From Paractinoplanes abujensis (GTDB lineage Bacteria; Actinomycetota; Actinomycetes; Mycobacteriales; Micromonosporaceae): a DNA stretch of 64,000 nt. The number at the start of each line of letters is the position of its first letter. Position 1 is the first letter of the stretch. The DNA lies in contig NZ_JACHMF010000001.1 of the NCBI RefSeq assembly GCF_014204895.1, positions 4,650,001 to 4,714,000 on the forward strand, given 5' to 3'. Below, piece after piece: positions 1 through 9,300 of the stretch. The translations under genes and the position numbers were made by a program. The notes under the pieces were generated by a model. The model was given only the letters and a program-made list of their open reading frames with translations. It had not been told where the DNA came from and searched no databases.

Positions 1-795
1 CAGCACGTGGTCGTAGACCGGCAACACGTACGGCCGCACCCGCCGCAGTGGCGACGGGTAGGCGTTGGTCGCGATGAGCACCTTCTCGGCCCGCACCCGG
101 ACCCCGGCCGCGGTGACCTCGATAGCCGACTTGTCAGCGCGCAGTCCGGTGACCGGCGACCGGTCGTGCCGGCGGGCGCCGAGCGAGTCCGCCAGACGGG
201 CCAGGCCGTATGTCAGCGCGGCCGGGTCGACCAGGCCGCCCGATTCGTGGATCCGCAGCCCGCCCAGGTAGGTAGGCGAGTGCACGTCCGCTCGTGCCTC
301 CTCCGCCGACAGCAGCGTGACCCGGTCCCCCGCCGCCGAGTACAGCGCGGCCAGCGCGGCCAGTTCCCCCACGTGGTGCGGCGCGGTCGCCATCGTCGTC
401 TTGCCCACGAGCCGCAGGTCCGCGTCGATGCCCGCACCGGTCAGGGTGGAGACGATCTCGGCCACGTTGCGCCGGCCGAGTTCGATCAGTCGCTGCTGCT
501 CCCCCGGCCACCGCGCCTGGCCGTGCCCGATGCCGTGGGTGAGCGACTCGCTGACGAAGCCGCCGTTACGCCCGCTGGCCCCGTACCCCACCTGCGCCGC
601 TTCCAGGATCAGCACGTCGGCCCCGGGGTCGTCCTGCAGCGCCTGCACGGCCGCCCACAGTCCGGTGAACCCGCCGCCCACGATGACCAGGTCGGCCGAG
701 TCCCCGTCCCGCACCGGTGGCAGCGGCTCGGGGGCGCCGCCCCGGGAGGTCCAGAAGACGGCGGGCTCGGTGTCGGCCAGGCTGTTCTTGATCAT
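1..795 (-). CDS. FAD-dependent oxidoreductase (DAO family), 3' end cut off by the window
   Basis: The 265 visible codons start at an ATG and run off the left edge without a stop. The N-terminus has a Rossmann dinucleotide site (DLVIVGGGFTG, about residues 37-47) followed by the GYGASGRNGG segment typical of glycine-oxidase/DAO flavoproteins of the PuuB and sarcosine-oxidase type. These enzymes oxidise a secondary or primary amine with FAD and release hydrogen peroxide. The gene is divergent from a TetR regulator (44 bases between starts) and close to a polyamine ABC importer, so oxidation of imported putrescine, spermidine or a glutamylated derivative is a reasonable inference. The exact substrate cannot be read from the sequence. 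Confidence 0.85.
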   Translation of the reverse strand, partial: MIKNSLADTEPAVFWTSRGGAPEPLPPVRDGDSADLVIVGGGFTGLWAAVQALQDDPGADVLILEAAQVGYGASGRNGGFVSESLTHGIGHGQARWPGEQQRLIELGRRNVAEIVSTLTGAGIDADLRLVGKTTMATAPHHVGELAALAALYSAAGDRVTLLSAEEARADVHSPTYLGGLRIHESGGLVDPAALTYGLARLADSLGARRHDRSPVTGLRADKSAIEVTAAGVRVRAEKVLIATNAYPSPLRRVRPYVLPVYDHVL

Positions 796-839
796 GGGCG
801 GTCCATCCTCCCCCGCAACGGCGCGGATACTGTTTGCGG

Positions 840-1448
840 GTGACGACTCCTCGCAAGCGCCGGGCCGACCGGCGGGGTGATCTCATCGAGGCCGCCCGCC
901 GCGCCATGGTGCTGCACGGCACCGACGGGGTGCAGATCAAACAGGTCGCGGCCGAGGCCGGCCTCACTTCCGGGGCGGTGCTCTACCACTACTCCGACCT
1001 GCAGGACCTGCTGATCGACGCGCACCACGCGGGCATGGAACGCTTCTACGAGCTGCGGGTCAAGCGGATAGCCGAGGTGGCCGACCCGGCCGAGAAGCTG
1101 GTTGTCACCGTGCGTTCGGGGCTGCCCGACGGGCCCGACGACACCGACGTGCGGCTGCTCTGCGAGCTGGGCGGCGCGGCCGGTCGCAACCGGGTCTACG
1201 CGGCCCTGCTGACCACCCTGTACGACCGTCAGGTGTCGATGTATCAGACGATCCTCGAGCAGGGCGCGGCTCAGGGCGTGTTCACGCTGACCGAGGCCAC
1301 GTTGCCGATCGCCCGCAACTTGGTGGCGCTGGAGGACGCGTACGGGTATCGGATCGTCGCCCGTCATCCGACGCTCGGGGTGGCCGAGGCGGAGGAGCTG
1401 ATCCTGTCGTACGCCCGTGGAGTGACCGGTCACCCGCTCACGGCCTGA
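840..1448 (+). CDS. TetR-family transcriptional regulator, probably of the polyamine genes
   Basis: A 202-residue protein with an N-terminal TetR helix-turn-helix (about residues 10-55; recognition segment around SGAVLYHYSDLQDLL) and a variable helical ligand domain. GTG at 840 is chosen; an in-frame TTG six bases earlier is possible. It is divergent from the FAD oxidoreductase and its 3' end overlaps the end of potA by 11 bases in convergent orientation. TetR proteins usually repress their own divergent promoter and release DNA on binding a small ligand. By position the ligand may be a polyamine or its breakdown product; that is inference. Confidence 0.88.
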   Translation: MTTPRKRRADRRGDLIEAARRAMVLHGTDGVQIKQVAAEAGLTSGAVLYHYSDLQDLLIDAHHAGMERFYELRVKRIAEVADPAEKLVVTVRSGLPDGPDDTDVRLLCELGGAAGRNRVYAALLTTLYDRQVSMYQTILEQGAAQGVFTLTEATLPIARNLVALEDAYGYRIVARHPTLGVAEAEELILSYARGVTGHPLTA

Positions 1449-2463
1449 CAAGGACCGCGTCCTCGGCCGCCCAGCCCAGCTCGACTGCGTCACCCGGCGC
1501 CACCCGAGGCGCTCCATGCTGGTGCACTATGACTGATTTGTCACCTGTGGCAACCAAGATCCGTGACAGCCCGCCGTAGAAGCTGACGTCGACCACGGTT
1601 CCGGCCAGCGCGCCGCCCGACACCGACACCTGCTCAGGGCGTACGGCCAAGATCGCCGGAGAGCCGGGGGCCGCCGTGCCGCCGCGGGCGGGCAGCACAC
1701 CGAAAGCGTCGGTGGCCAGCCCGCCCGCCACCGCCGTACCGGAGAAGAAGTTGTTGGCGCCGATGAAGTCCGCGACGAAATGGGTGGCCGGGGAGCCGTA
1801 CAGGGTGACCGGGTCGGCCACCTGCTCGACGGCGCCCTGGTTGAGCACGGCGATCCGGTCGGCCATCGACATCGCCTCCTCCTGGTCGTGGGTCACGACG
1901 ACGAAGGTGATGCCGACCTCGTGCTGCAACTGCTTGAGCCAGAGCTGCATCTCGGCCCGCACCTTGCGGTCCAGCGCCGACAGCGGCTCGTCGAGCAGCA
2001 GCAGCCGGGGCCGTTTGACGATCGCCCGGGCCAGCGCGACCCGCTGCCGCTGACCGCCGGAGAGCTGCTGCGGTCGGCGTTTCGCGGCGTGGGTCAATCC
2101 CACCCGTTCCAGCACCTCGTCGACGCGCTGCTTGATCTCCGCTTTTCCCAGGCGTTCCCGCTGGAGCCCGTACGCGATGTTGCCGGCCACGCTGAGGTGC
2201 GGGAAGAGGGCGTACGACTGGAACATGAGGTTGATCGGGCGTCGATGGGCCGGCACCTGGGTCAGGTCGGCACCGGCCAGCGTCACCTCACCCTCGTCGA
2301 GCGTCTCGAACCCGGCCAGGATGCGCAGCAGTGTCGTCTTGCCGCAGCCGCTCGGGCCGAGCAGCGCGAAGAACTCGCCCTCGCGGATGTCCAGCGAGAC
2401 CCCGTCGAGCGCGGTGACGTCGCCGAACGTCCGGCGTACCTTGCTGATGCTCAGGAGGGTCAT
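1438..2463 (-). CDS. potA: Spermidine/putrescine-type ABC transporter, ATP-binding protein
   Basis: A complete 341-residue ABC ATPase with Walker A (GPSGCGKT, 36-43), signature LSGGQ (134-138), Walker B LLLLDEP with D158-E159, and switch His192. The C-terminal part has the TOBE-type regulatory domain (RPEQVSV region) found in PotA/FbpC-like ATPases. It powers uptake through the two permeases encoded just upstream in transcription. The upstream permease gene overlaps it by four bases (ATGA), indicating translational coupling. The order D-B-C-A is read leftwards. Polyamine specificity is assigned from the whole operon, not from this subunit. Confidence 0.93.
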   Translation of the reverse strand: MTLLSISKVRRTFGDVTALDGVSLDIREGEFFALLGPSGCGKTTLLRILAGFETLDEGEVTLAGADLTQVPAHRRPINLMFQSYALFPHLSVAGNIAYGLQRERLGKAEIKQRVDEVLERVGLTHAAKRRPQQLSGGQRQRVALARAIVKRPRLLLLDEPLSALDRKVRAEMQLWLKQLQHEVGITFVVVTHDQEEAMSMADRIAVLNQGAVEQVADPVTLYGSPATHFVADFIGANNFFSGTAVAGGLATDAFGVLPARGGTAAPGSPAILAVRPEQVSVSGGALAGTVVDVSFYGGLSRILVATGDKSVIVHQHGAPRVAPGDAVELGWAAEDAVLVRP

Positions 2464-3215
2464 CGGGTGCCTGCCAGACGGGTCAGGCGCTGCACGGCCA
2501 GGATCGCGGTGAAGGTGACCGCGAGCAGCACCGTGGCCAGCGCGTTGATCTCGGGGGTGACGCCGAACCGGACCATCGAGTAGATGACGATCGGCAGGGT
2601 GGGCGACTGCGGCCCGGCGGTGAAGAAGGCGATCACGAACTCGTCGACGCTGAGCGTGAAGGCCAGCAGTGCACCCGCCACCACGCCGGGCGCGAGCGTG
2701 GGCAGCGTGACCCGCCAGAACGTGGTGAAGCCGTTGGCGCCCAGGTCGCGTGACGCCTCTTCGAGCGACGGGTCGGTGGTCGAGAGCCGGGTGCGCACGA
2801 CGGCGGCCACGGCGGCGGTGCCGAAGACCGCGTGGGCCAGCAGCACGGAGTAGAGGCCCAGGGTGAGCTGCACGAGCGCGTAGAAGGCGAGCAGCCCGAT
2901 GGCGAGCACGATGTCGGGCAGGATCACCGGCAGTGTGGCGATCGCGTCGAGCAGTGTGGAGCGGGTGTGCCGGGCCAGGCCGACGGCCAGCAGCGTGCCG
3001 AGCACCGTGGACAGTGCAGTCGATCCGGCCGCCACGATCAGCGTGTTGCCCAGGCCGGTGCGGATCTGCTCGTCGGCGGCCAGTTCGCCGTACCACTTGA
3101 GGCTGAACCCGTTCCAGTTGAAGGGCGAGTCGCCGGCGTTGAACGACATCACCACGACGACCACGATCGGCACGTACAGGAAGACGAGGGTCAGCCCGAG
3201 CGGGATCCTACGCAT
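2460..3215 (-). CDS. potC: Spermidine/putrescine-type ABC permease, PotC-like
   Basis: A 251-residue inner-membrane permease with about six transmembrane helices and the EAA loop (EEASRDLGANGFTTFWRVTLP) that contacts the ATPase. The SVDEFVIAFFTAGP segment is typical of PotC-type subunits. It starts inside the end of the preceding permease gene (eight-base overlap) and its stop overlaps the start of potA, so all subunits are probably made from one message. Length is normal for the family. Confidence 0.92.
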   Translation of the reverse strand: MRRIPLGLTLVFLYVPIVVVVVMSFNAGDSPFNWNGFSLKWYGELAADEQIRTGLGNTLIVAAGSTALSTVLGTLLAVGLARHTRSTLLDAIATLPVILPDIVLAIGLLAFYALVQLTLGLYSVLLAHAVFGTAAVAAVVRTRLSTTDPSLEEASRDLGANGFTTFWRVTLPTLAPGVVAGALLAFTLSVDEFVIAFFTAGPQSPTLPIVIYSMVRFGVTPEINALATVLLAVTFTAILAVQRLTRLAGTR

Positions 3216-4059
3216 CGCGACCTCCTTGCAGCCGGCGCGCCGACCAGGCCTGGATCATCAGCAGCACGACCAGCAGGGCCACCACGGCCAGGGCCAGCGT
3301 GGCCCCGAACGGCCAGTCGCGGGCCTTGAGGAACTGGTCGCGGACGAGGTTGCCGACCATCGCGGTCTGCCCGCCGCCGAGAAGTTCGGGCACGACGAAG
3401 TTGCCGATGCTGGGCACGAAGACGAACACGCAGCCGGTGACGACCGCGGGCAGCGTGAGCGGGAAGGTGACGCTGAAGAAGGCGCGGGCCGGGCGGGCGC
3501 CCAGGTTGGCCGCGGCCTCCAGCAGTTCGGCGTCCATCCGCTCGAGCGCGGCGTACAGGGGCAGGACCATGAGCGGCAGGTACGCGTAGAGCAGCCCGGC
3601 CACGATCGCGGGCTGGCGGTAGAGCAACTGCAGCGGTTCGTCGATCAGGCCCCAGCCGGTCAGGGCGTCGTTGACCAGGCCGGCCGGGGAGAGCAGGACG
3701 ATCCAGGCGTAGGTGCGGATCAGGAAGTTCGTCCAGAACGGCAGCACCAGCGCGATCAGCGCCACCGTCTTCCATTTCGCGGGCAACTTCGCTATCGCGT
3801 ACGCCGTGGGGTAGCCCAGCAGCAGGGCCAGCACCGTGGTCACCCCGGCCAGCTTGACCGAGGTGAGCACCACGTCCAGATAGAGCGGGTCGACCAGCCG
3901 GGCGAAGTTCTCCCCGGTCGGCTCGTAGACCAGCCCGCCGAAGCGGCCGCGCTGGAAGAGCGAATAGGACAGCACCAGCACGAGCGGCACCACCATGAGC
4001 GCCGTCAGGTAGGCCAGCCCCGGCCCCAGCAGCGTGAACCGTTCCAGCGTGCGCCGCAT
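3208..4059 (-). CDS. potB: Spermidine/putrescine-type ABC permease, PotB-like
   Basis: A 283-residue permease with six predicted helices: an N-terminal hydrophobic stretch (LGPGLAYLTALMVVPLVLVLS), the FWTNFLIRTYAWIVLL segment conserved in PotB/PotH proteins, and an EAA loop (LLEAAANLGARPARAFFSVTFP). It pairs with the PotC-like subunit to form the channel. It lies one base after the stop of the binding-protein gene in transcription order. Polyamine specificity is inferred from similarity to PotB and the neighbouring PotD. Confidence 0.92.
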   Translation of the reverse strand: MRRTLERFTLLGPGLAYLTALMVVPLVLVLSYSLFQRGRFGGLVYEPTGENFARLVDPLYLDVVLTSVKLAGVTTVLALLLGYPTAYAIAKLPAKWKTVALIALVLPFWTNFLIRTYAWIVLLSPAGLVNDALTGWGLIDEPLQLLYRQPAIVAGLLYAYLPLMVLPLYAALERMDAELLEAAANLGARPARAFFSVTFPLTLPAVVTGCVFVFVPSIGNFVVPELLGGGQTAMVGNLVRDQFLKARDWPFGATLALAVVALLVVLLMIQAWSARRLQGGRDA

Positions 4060-4060
4060 G

Positions 4061-5182
4061 TCAGCTCGCCGCGACTTCCGTCACGATCCGGCTGTAGTCG
4101 GTGGCCGCTTCGCCCAGGTCGACCAGGGTCTCCTGCTGCATCAGCTCGGCCGGCGTGATGGCCAGGTTCGGATACTTCTTGGCCAGTGCCGGGTCGAGCT
4201 TCTCCATGGCGGCCTTGTTGGGCACCTTGTAGAGGATGTTCTCGACAGTCCAGGTGTGGATCTCGGGGTCGAGGACGTAGTTGATGAACGCGTGCGCGGC
4301 CTCCTTGTTCTTGGAGGTCTTGAGGATCACCATCGTGTCCACGAAGAGGTCGCTGCCCTCCTTGGGCACCGTGAACTTGATCTTCGCGTTGTCGGTGATC
4401 CCGTAGTTGCACCAGCCGTCCCACGCCTCCACCAGCGCCGCCTCGCCGGAGACGAGCCGCTCGTAGAAGGTGGTGTCGTCGAAGGCCAGCAGGCCCGGCT
4501 TGGCCGCGAGCAGCTTCTCCTTGACCTTGGCCATCTCGTCGGCGTTCTTGGTGTTGGCCGAGTAGCCGAGGGCCTTCTGCGCGGGCAGCATCAGCCAGCG
4601 GTCGGTCTGCAGCATGGTGATCTTCTTGGCCAGCTCGGGCTTCGGGGTCAGCAGGTCGTTCCAGCTGTCCGGGTCGTAACCGGTCAGGTCGCTGCGGTAG
4701 CAGAGCCCGGTCGTGCCCCAGGTGTAGGGCACCGAGAACTTGTTACCGGGGTCGTAGGCGAGCTGCGACGCCTCGGGATAGAGGTTGCTCAGGTTGGGGA
4801 TCAGCTCGGGGTGGATCGGCTCGGTCAGGCCCTGCTCGGCCAGCGCCTGCGCGAACGGGCCGGAGACGAACGCGACGTCGATGCCGCTGTCCCCGCCCGC
4901 CGTCAGCTTGGCCATGACCTCCTCGTTGGTGGCGTGCTTGGTGACCGTCACCCTCGAGCCGAACTTCTGCTCGAACTTGGCCGGGAGGTCCTCCGGCATA
5001 TAGGCGTCCCAGTTCGAGACGGTGAGTTTCTGGGTTTTCAGGTCCGCGCTCGGGTTCAGCGCGTCGGGCTGGGCCGCCGACGTCGCGGCGTCGTCACCAC
5101 CACCGCACGCGGCCACGGCCAGGGCCAGCGCGGTGACCACGGCGCCGGCCAGGGTCCGGCGGATCGCACTTCTACGGGACAC
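4061..5182 (-). CDS. potD: Polyamine ABC transporter substrate-binding lipoprotein
   Basis: A 373-residue lipoprotein: Arg-rich N-terminus, hydrophobic segment and a lipobox ending at Cys26 (VAAC-GGG). The mature part is a type II periplasmic-binding fold of the PotD/PotF class (LTVSNWDAYMPEDLPAKFEQ near the N-terminus, WDGWCNYG later). GTG at 5182 is chosen because GGAGGAG stands about five bases upstream; an earlier in-frame TTG would put 22 extra residues before the signal peptide. It captures substrate outside the membrane for PotB/PotC. It is the first gene of the importer operon and would set its promoter region. Confidence 0.92.
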   Translation of the reverse strand: MSRRSAIRRTLAGAVVTALALAVAACGGGDDAATSAAQPDALNPSADLKTQKLTVSNWDAYMPEDLPAKFEQKFGSRVTVTKHATNEEVMAKLTAGGDSGIDVAFVSGPFAQALAEQGLTEPIHPELIPNLSNLYPEASQLAYDPGNKFSVPYTWGTTGLCYRSDLTGYDPDSWNDLLTPKPELAKKITMLQTDRWLMLPAQKALGYSANTKNADEMAKVKEKLLAAKPGLLAFDDTTFYERLVSGEAALVEAWDGWCNYGITDNAKIKFTVPKEGSDLFVDTMVILKTSKNKEAAHAFINYVLDPEIHTWTVENILYKVPNKAAMEKLDPALAKKYPNLAITPAELMQQETLVDLGEAATDYSRIVTEVAAS

Positions 5183-5238
5183 GTCTTCTCCTCCAGTCGG
5201 GAGTTCCGGCCTGGCGGCGAGTGTTCCATCACGCGTCA

Positions 5239-5270
5239 GCTCACACAAGAGCCTTCTCGCGCTTGTGAGC
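5239..5270. promoter_or_regulatory. Inverted repeat upstream of potD, candidate operator
   Basis: The arms GCTCACACAAG (5239-5249) and CTTGTGAGC (5262-5270) are complementary apart from two extra bases in the left arm. The element lies between the end of the FHA-kinase gene and the start of potD, where the potD promoter should be. It lacks a following T-run on the minus strand, so an operator (for example for the nearby TetR protein) is favoured over a terminator. That it binds this TetR is inference. Confidence 0.45.
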
Positions 5271-5284
5271 TGGTAATTTGCAAT

Positions 5285-6346
5285 TTACTTGAATCGTGGT
5301 TCAGAAACATTGTCGGTCAGCGCGGCGTCGATGGCCTCGGCCAGCGCGGCGGGCAGGGTCGAGAGTCTTTCCCGTACGGGCACCGCCGGCTCACGCAGGA
5401 CGACGGCCACCGGGTCGGCCCCGGCGGGGAAGTCGCGCGGGGTGGCGCCGGTCAGCATCCAGTACAGACAGGCGGTCAGCGCCCACCGGTCGACCTCGGG
5501 CCGGGCGTACTTGTAGTCGATCACCTGCCGCCGGGGCATGAAGGCCACGCTGCCCGCGATCGCCCCGGTCGGCGTACGGCCGCTCAGCCCGGCCTGGTCG
5601 TAGGCCTTGGCCAGCCCGAAATCGGCCACCTTGAGCCGCCCGTCCGCCGTCAGCAGCAGGTTCTGCGGCTTGATGTCGCGGTGCACCAGCCCGCGCCCGA
5701 CCGCGGTGGTGCCGTCGGCGTGCACCACGGGGATCTCGGCGGTGTGCGCGTAGCGCAGGGCGTCCGCCGCCTGCCGCGTGAGATCAAGAGCCTGCTCCAC
5801 CCCGTACGGGCCGTGGTCGGCCACGCTGCCGCCGGCGCAGTACTCGGCCACGAAGCCCAGCGGATCGGCCAGGCTGCGATGGAAGCGCACGATGTTCGGA
5901 TGGTCCAGCGCGGCCGTGCACTCCAGCTCGCGCCGGAACTCCTCACCCGCGCCGGGAGCGGTGAGGGTCTTCACCGCGACCAGGCTGCCGTCGGGTTCGC
6001 GGGCCAGGTGCACCACGCCCTGCGCGCCGCGGCCCAGCTCGCGCAGGACCGCAAGGCCGTTCCGCGTGACCCCGGCCCGCACGACCGTGTCCCCCAGCCG
6101 CAGCTCGTCGCCGTCGTGCAGCTCTCGCCCACCGTCGATCAGGATCCCGTTGACGTACGTGCCGTTGCGGCTCCCCAGGTCACGAACGGTGACGGCATCC
6201 GGCCGGATCACCACCCGGCAGTGGCGGCGGGACACGCGGCGGTCGGCCACCGCCACGTCGCACGCCGCGTCGCGCCCCAGCACAACCTCCGCGTCGCCGC
6301 GGAAAAGGCGCTCCGTCCCGCCGACGAGGAGGGTGACCTCAGTCAA
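5285..6346 (-). CDS. Serine/threonine protein kinase with N-terminal FHA domain
   Basis: A 353-residue soluble protein. Residues 1-95 form a forkhead-associated domain that binds phosphothreonine (LGRD, SRRHC, DLGSRNGTYVNG are visible). The kinase follows: glycine loop GRGAQGVV (105-112), Lys126, HRD at 222-224 (VHRDIKPQN) and DFG at 242-244. The usual APE after the activation loop is replaced by MPRRQ (270-274), a variant seen in a subgroup of FHA kinases. The TTG start overlaps the end of the kinase-WD40 gene by eight bases, so the two are probably translated together. The FHA domain may read phosphothreonines made by the partner kinase; this is inference. Confidence 0.92.
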   Translation of the reverse strand: MTEVTLLVGGTERLFRGDAEVVLGRDAACDVAVADRRVSRRHCRVVIRPDAVTVRDLGSRNGTYVNGILIDGGRELHDGDELRLGDTVVRAGVTRNGLAVLRELGRGAQGVVHLAREPDGSLVAVKTLTAPGAGEEFRRELECTAALDHPNIVRFHRSLADPLGFVAEYCAGGSVADHGPYGVEQALDLTRQAADALRYAHTAEIPVVHADGTTAVGRGLVHRDIKPQNLLLTADGRLKVADFGLAKAYDQAGLSGRTPTGAIAGSVAFMPRRQVIDYKYARPEVDRWALTACLYWMLTGATPRDFPAGADPVAVVLREPAVPVRERLSTLPAALAEAIDAALTDNVSEPRFK

Positions 6347-9300
6347 CGTCGGCTTCCCAGGCCAGTTCCCACGCCCGCAGGCCGCCCACGAGATCGGCGG
6401 TGACCATCGCCGTGCCGTCCTCGCTGAGCCGGATGCGATGCATGATCTGGCGGTGCCCCTCCATCGTGCGCAAGCAGCGGCCGGTGGCCAGGTCCCAGAT
6501 CCCGACCGCGTCGGTGCCGCCGGCCACGACCGCGAACGTCGCGTCCGGCGCCAGCGCGAACTCGACCGGAACCTCCGGCAGGGCCAGCCGGTGGCGCACC
6601 TCCCCGGAGCTGGTGTCCCACACCGTCAGGCTGCTCGCGTCGGGGGTGGCGGCCAGCCGCCGGTCCGCGCTGAAGGCCACATTGGTGTGACCGCTGGTGG
6701 TCGACCGCCGGCCCGGGAACTCGAAGCGCTTCTTGCCGCGGGCCGCGTCCAGCCCGGTCACCCCGGTCAGCTCCTCGAGCAGCACGGTGCGGTTGTCCGG
6801 GCTGAAATGCAGGCCCTGACCGGTGAACGGCAACCGCGTCTTCCACTCCGGTTTCCGGGTGTTCAGCCGCCACATCCGTACCTCGTGCGCGTCGTCCAGA
6901 CACACCGCGCGCGTGAAGTCGGGGCTGACCGTCACGGCCCTGATCCGGCTGTCGGTGGCACGGATCAGGAAGAGCCGCACCCCGCTCTCCAGGCCGAGCA
7001 GCCGCATCGTCCCCGACTCGTCGCCGAGCAGCACCCGTTCGCCCGAGTGGTCGAGCTGGAACGCGGAAATGCCCCCAGTCTCGCCCTCGACGACGTGGGA
7101 GCGTCCGTCCCGCACGTCGATCAGCCGCAGGATGCCGCCCCAGGTGTGCACCACGAGCAGGGTGCCGCCCCGGGCCCAGCAGACCTCCCGCATGGCGCCC
7201 TGCGAACCCGGACCGCGCTCGAAGGTGTGCAGGACCTGGCCCTGGGCGAAGTCCCACAGATCCACGTCGCCGGTCCATTGCCCGGTGGCCATGAGCCGGC
7301 CGGCCGGGTGCAGCGCCACCGTCGGCGGCTGGGTGAAGTGGCCGCGGCCCTCCGCGTGGTAGAGCTCCCAGGCGGCGATCAGCCCGGACCGGCGGCCGTG
7401 CGGGAGCAGCGAACGCCACCCGCGCAGCAGCTCGGGATGCCGGTGGTAGCCGGGCACCGTGCCCGCCGTGCGCAACAGCGTGGCGGCTGCGGCGAACCGC
7501 TGGGCCTCGAACCGCTCGCGGGCCTGCGCCATCAGGTGGTCGAACGACTCCTGGGCCCGGTGCAGCTCGGGCGCCGGGCGGGGACGCGCGTAGCGCCAGG
7601 GCGCCCGGTAACCGGAACCCGGCATGGCCCGGAGCACCACGTAGTCGATACCGCCCAGCGCCAGCACCGCACCGTCCGGGCTGATCGCACCGGCCTGCAC
7701 CCCGTACAGCTCCTCCGGCAGGTCGTCGTCGAAGGTGCGCAGGCTGCGCCCGTCCCGCGGGTCGACGACCTGGGCCGTCCGGCGGGAGCCGCCGATCAGC
7801 AGGCCCCGCGCGCCCGGCCCGAGCTCCATGACCGGCTCGTACTGCATGCGGTGGGATCCTTCGCCCACGACGGTGGCGCGGCGCGCGTCCCACAGGGCGA
7901 GCGGCCCGTCCTGCCAGGCGGCCACCGCGTAGCGGGCGTCGGCGCTCAGCGCGACCCGATCGCCCGGGTAGTGCACCCAAGGTTCGCCGGAGACGAGGGT
8001 GCCCCGGCTCGGCCCGATCCACGTGGCCACGCACTCGCCGGTGCTCACGTGCCAGTGCCGGACCGTGCCGTCGCCCTCGAGGTTGTCGAAGGAGCCGGAC
8101 AGCACCCGGCGGCCCGTCCGGCTCAGCGCCAGCGTCGTCACCTGGGCGGTGTGCCCGCTCAGGACGACCGGGGCGCCGGCGGCGCCGAGTTCCCAGACCC
8201 GGATGTGGCCGTCGCGGTGCCCGGCCGCCAGGAACCGGCCGTCGCCGCTGACCGCGACCGACATCGCGCCGGGCGCCGTCCGCGCCCCGTCCCGCGGCGT
8301 CCCGGCGGGCAGGTCCCACAGCGTGATCGCCCCGTCCTCGCGCAGCACGGCGCCGAGCCGGCCCGCGCCACCCAGGGCGATGGCGGTGACCTTCTCCCCC
8401 CGCGCCAGTTCCCGCGGCCCGCCGCCGGACGGCGTCCACACGAACAGCCCGCCCTCGCGGATCGCGAACAGCACATGCTCGCCGGCCGGCCCGACGACCA
8501 TGGTGCGGATCTCCCCGGCGAGCGTCCCGGCGCTGATCCGGGGCGCCCGGCCGGCCCGCTCCCGCAGCGCGGCCACCGCCTCGGCCGACGCCGGGTCGGC
8601 CGCGGCGGCCTCGCGCAGCAGCTCGCCGGCCCGGTCGTCCTCGTGCCGTTCCAGCTCGACACTGCCCAGCAGCAGCGCGCCCAGGCCCGGCTCGGGGTCG
8701 CCGCCCGCGGCCCGGGCCGCCTGCAGTCCCGAGACGACTTCCTCGCCGGTGACCGTGCCGGTGCGCCAGCGATGCAGGCCGAAGTTGTAGACCGACGGCA
8801 GGTGATGCGGGTCGGCCGTGATCGCCTCGCGCCACCGGGCCTCGGCCTCCTCGGGGCGGCCCAGGTCGAGCAGCGACAACGCCTGGTTGGAGAGGCCGTC
8901 CGAGCGGAGCAGGGCCGGGCGGGGCGCGGGCCGGCGATAGGGCTTGTCGTACAGGCCGATCAGCTGGTCGACCAGCTCGCCGAACCCGGCCGGCCGCTCG
9001 GCGAAACAGGAGGCCAGCAGCTCGTACAGCGCGGGCGCCAGATCGGCCCGGACGGTCTGCAGCGCCTCCGCCGCGGCCTGGCCGTAACGGGTGATCCGCC
9101 GCCCGGCGACCATCTCGGCCACCGTGACCGCCCACGACCAGACGTCGGTGGCCGGGGTCAGCCGGACGCCGCGGTCACCGGCCGCCGCCGCGGCCTGCTC
9201 GGGTGAGAAGTACGCCGGGGTGCCGCCACCGAAGGTGCCCTCGCTCGCGGCCACGGCCAGCCCGAAGTCGGTCACCTTGGCCGTGCCGTCCGGCTCCAGC

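Noticed and set aside
4034..9206. Two long rightward open frames opposite potD and the kinase genes
   Set aside because: Composition is typical of the complementary strand of GC-rich coding DNA; the leftward genes have clear domains and ribosome sites.
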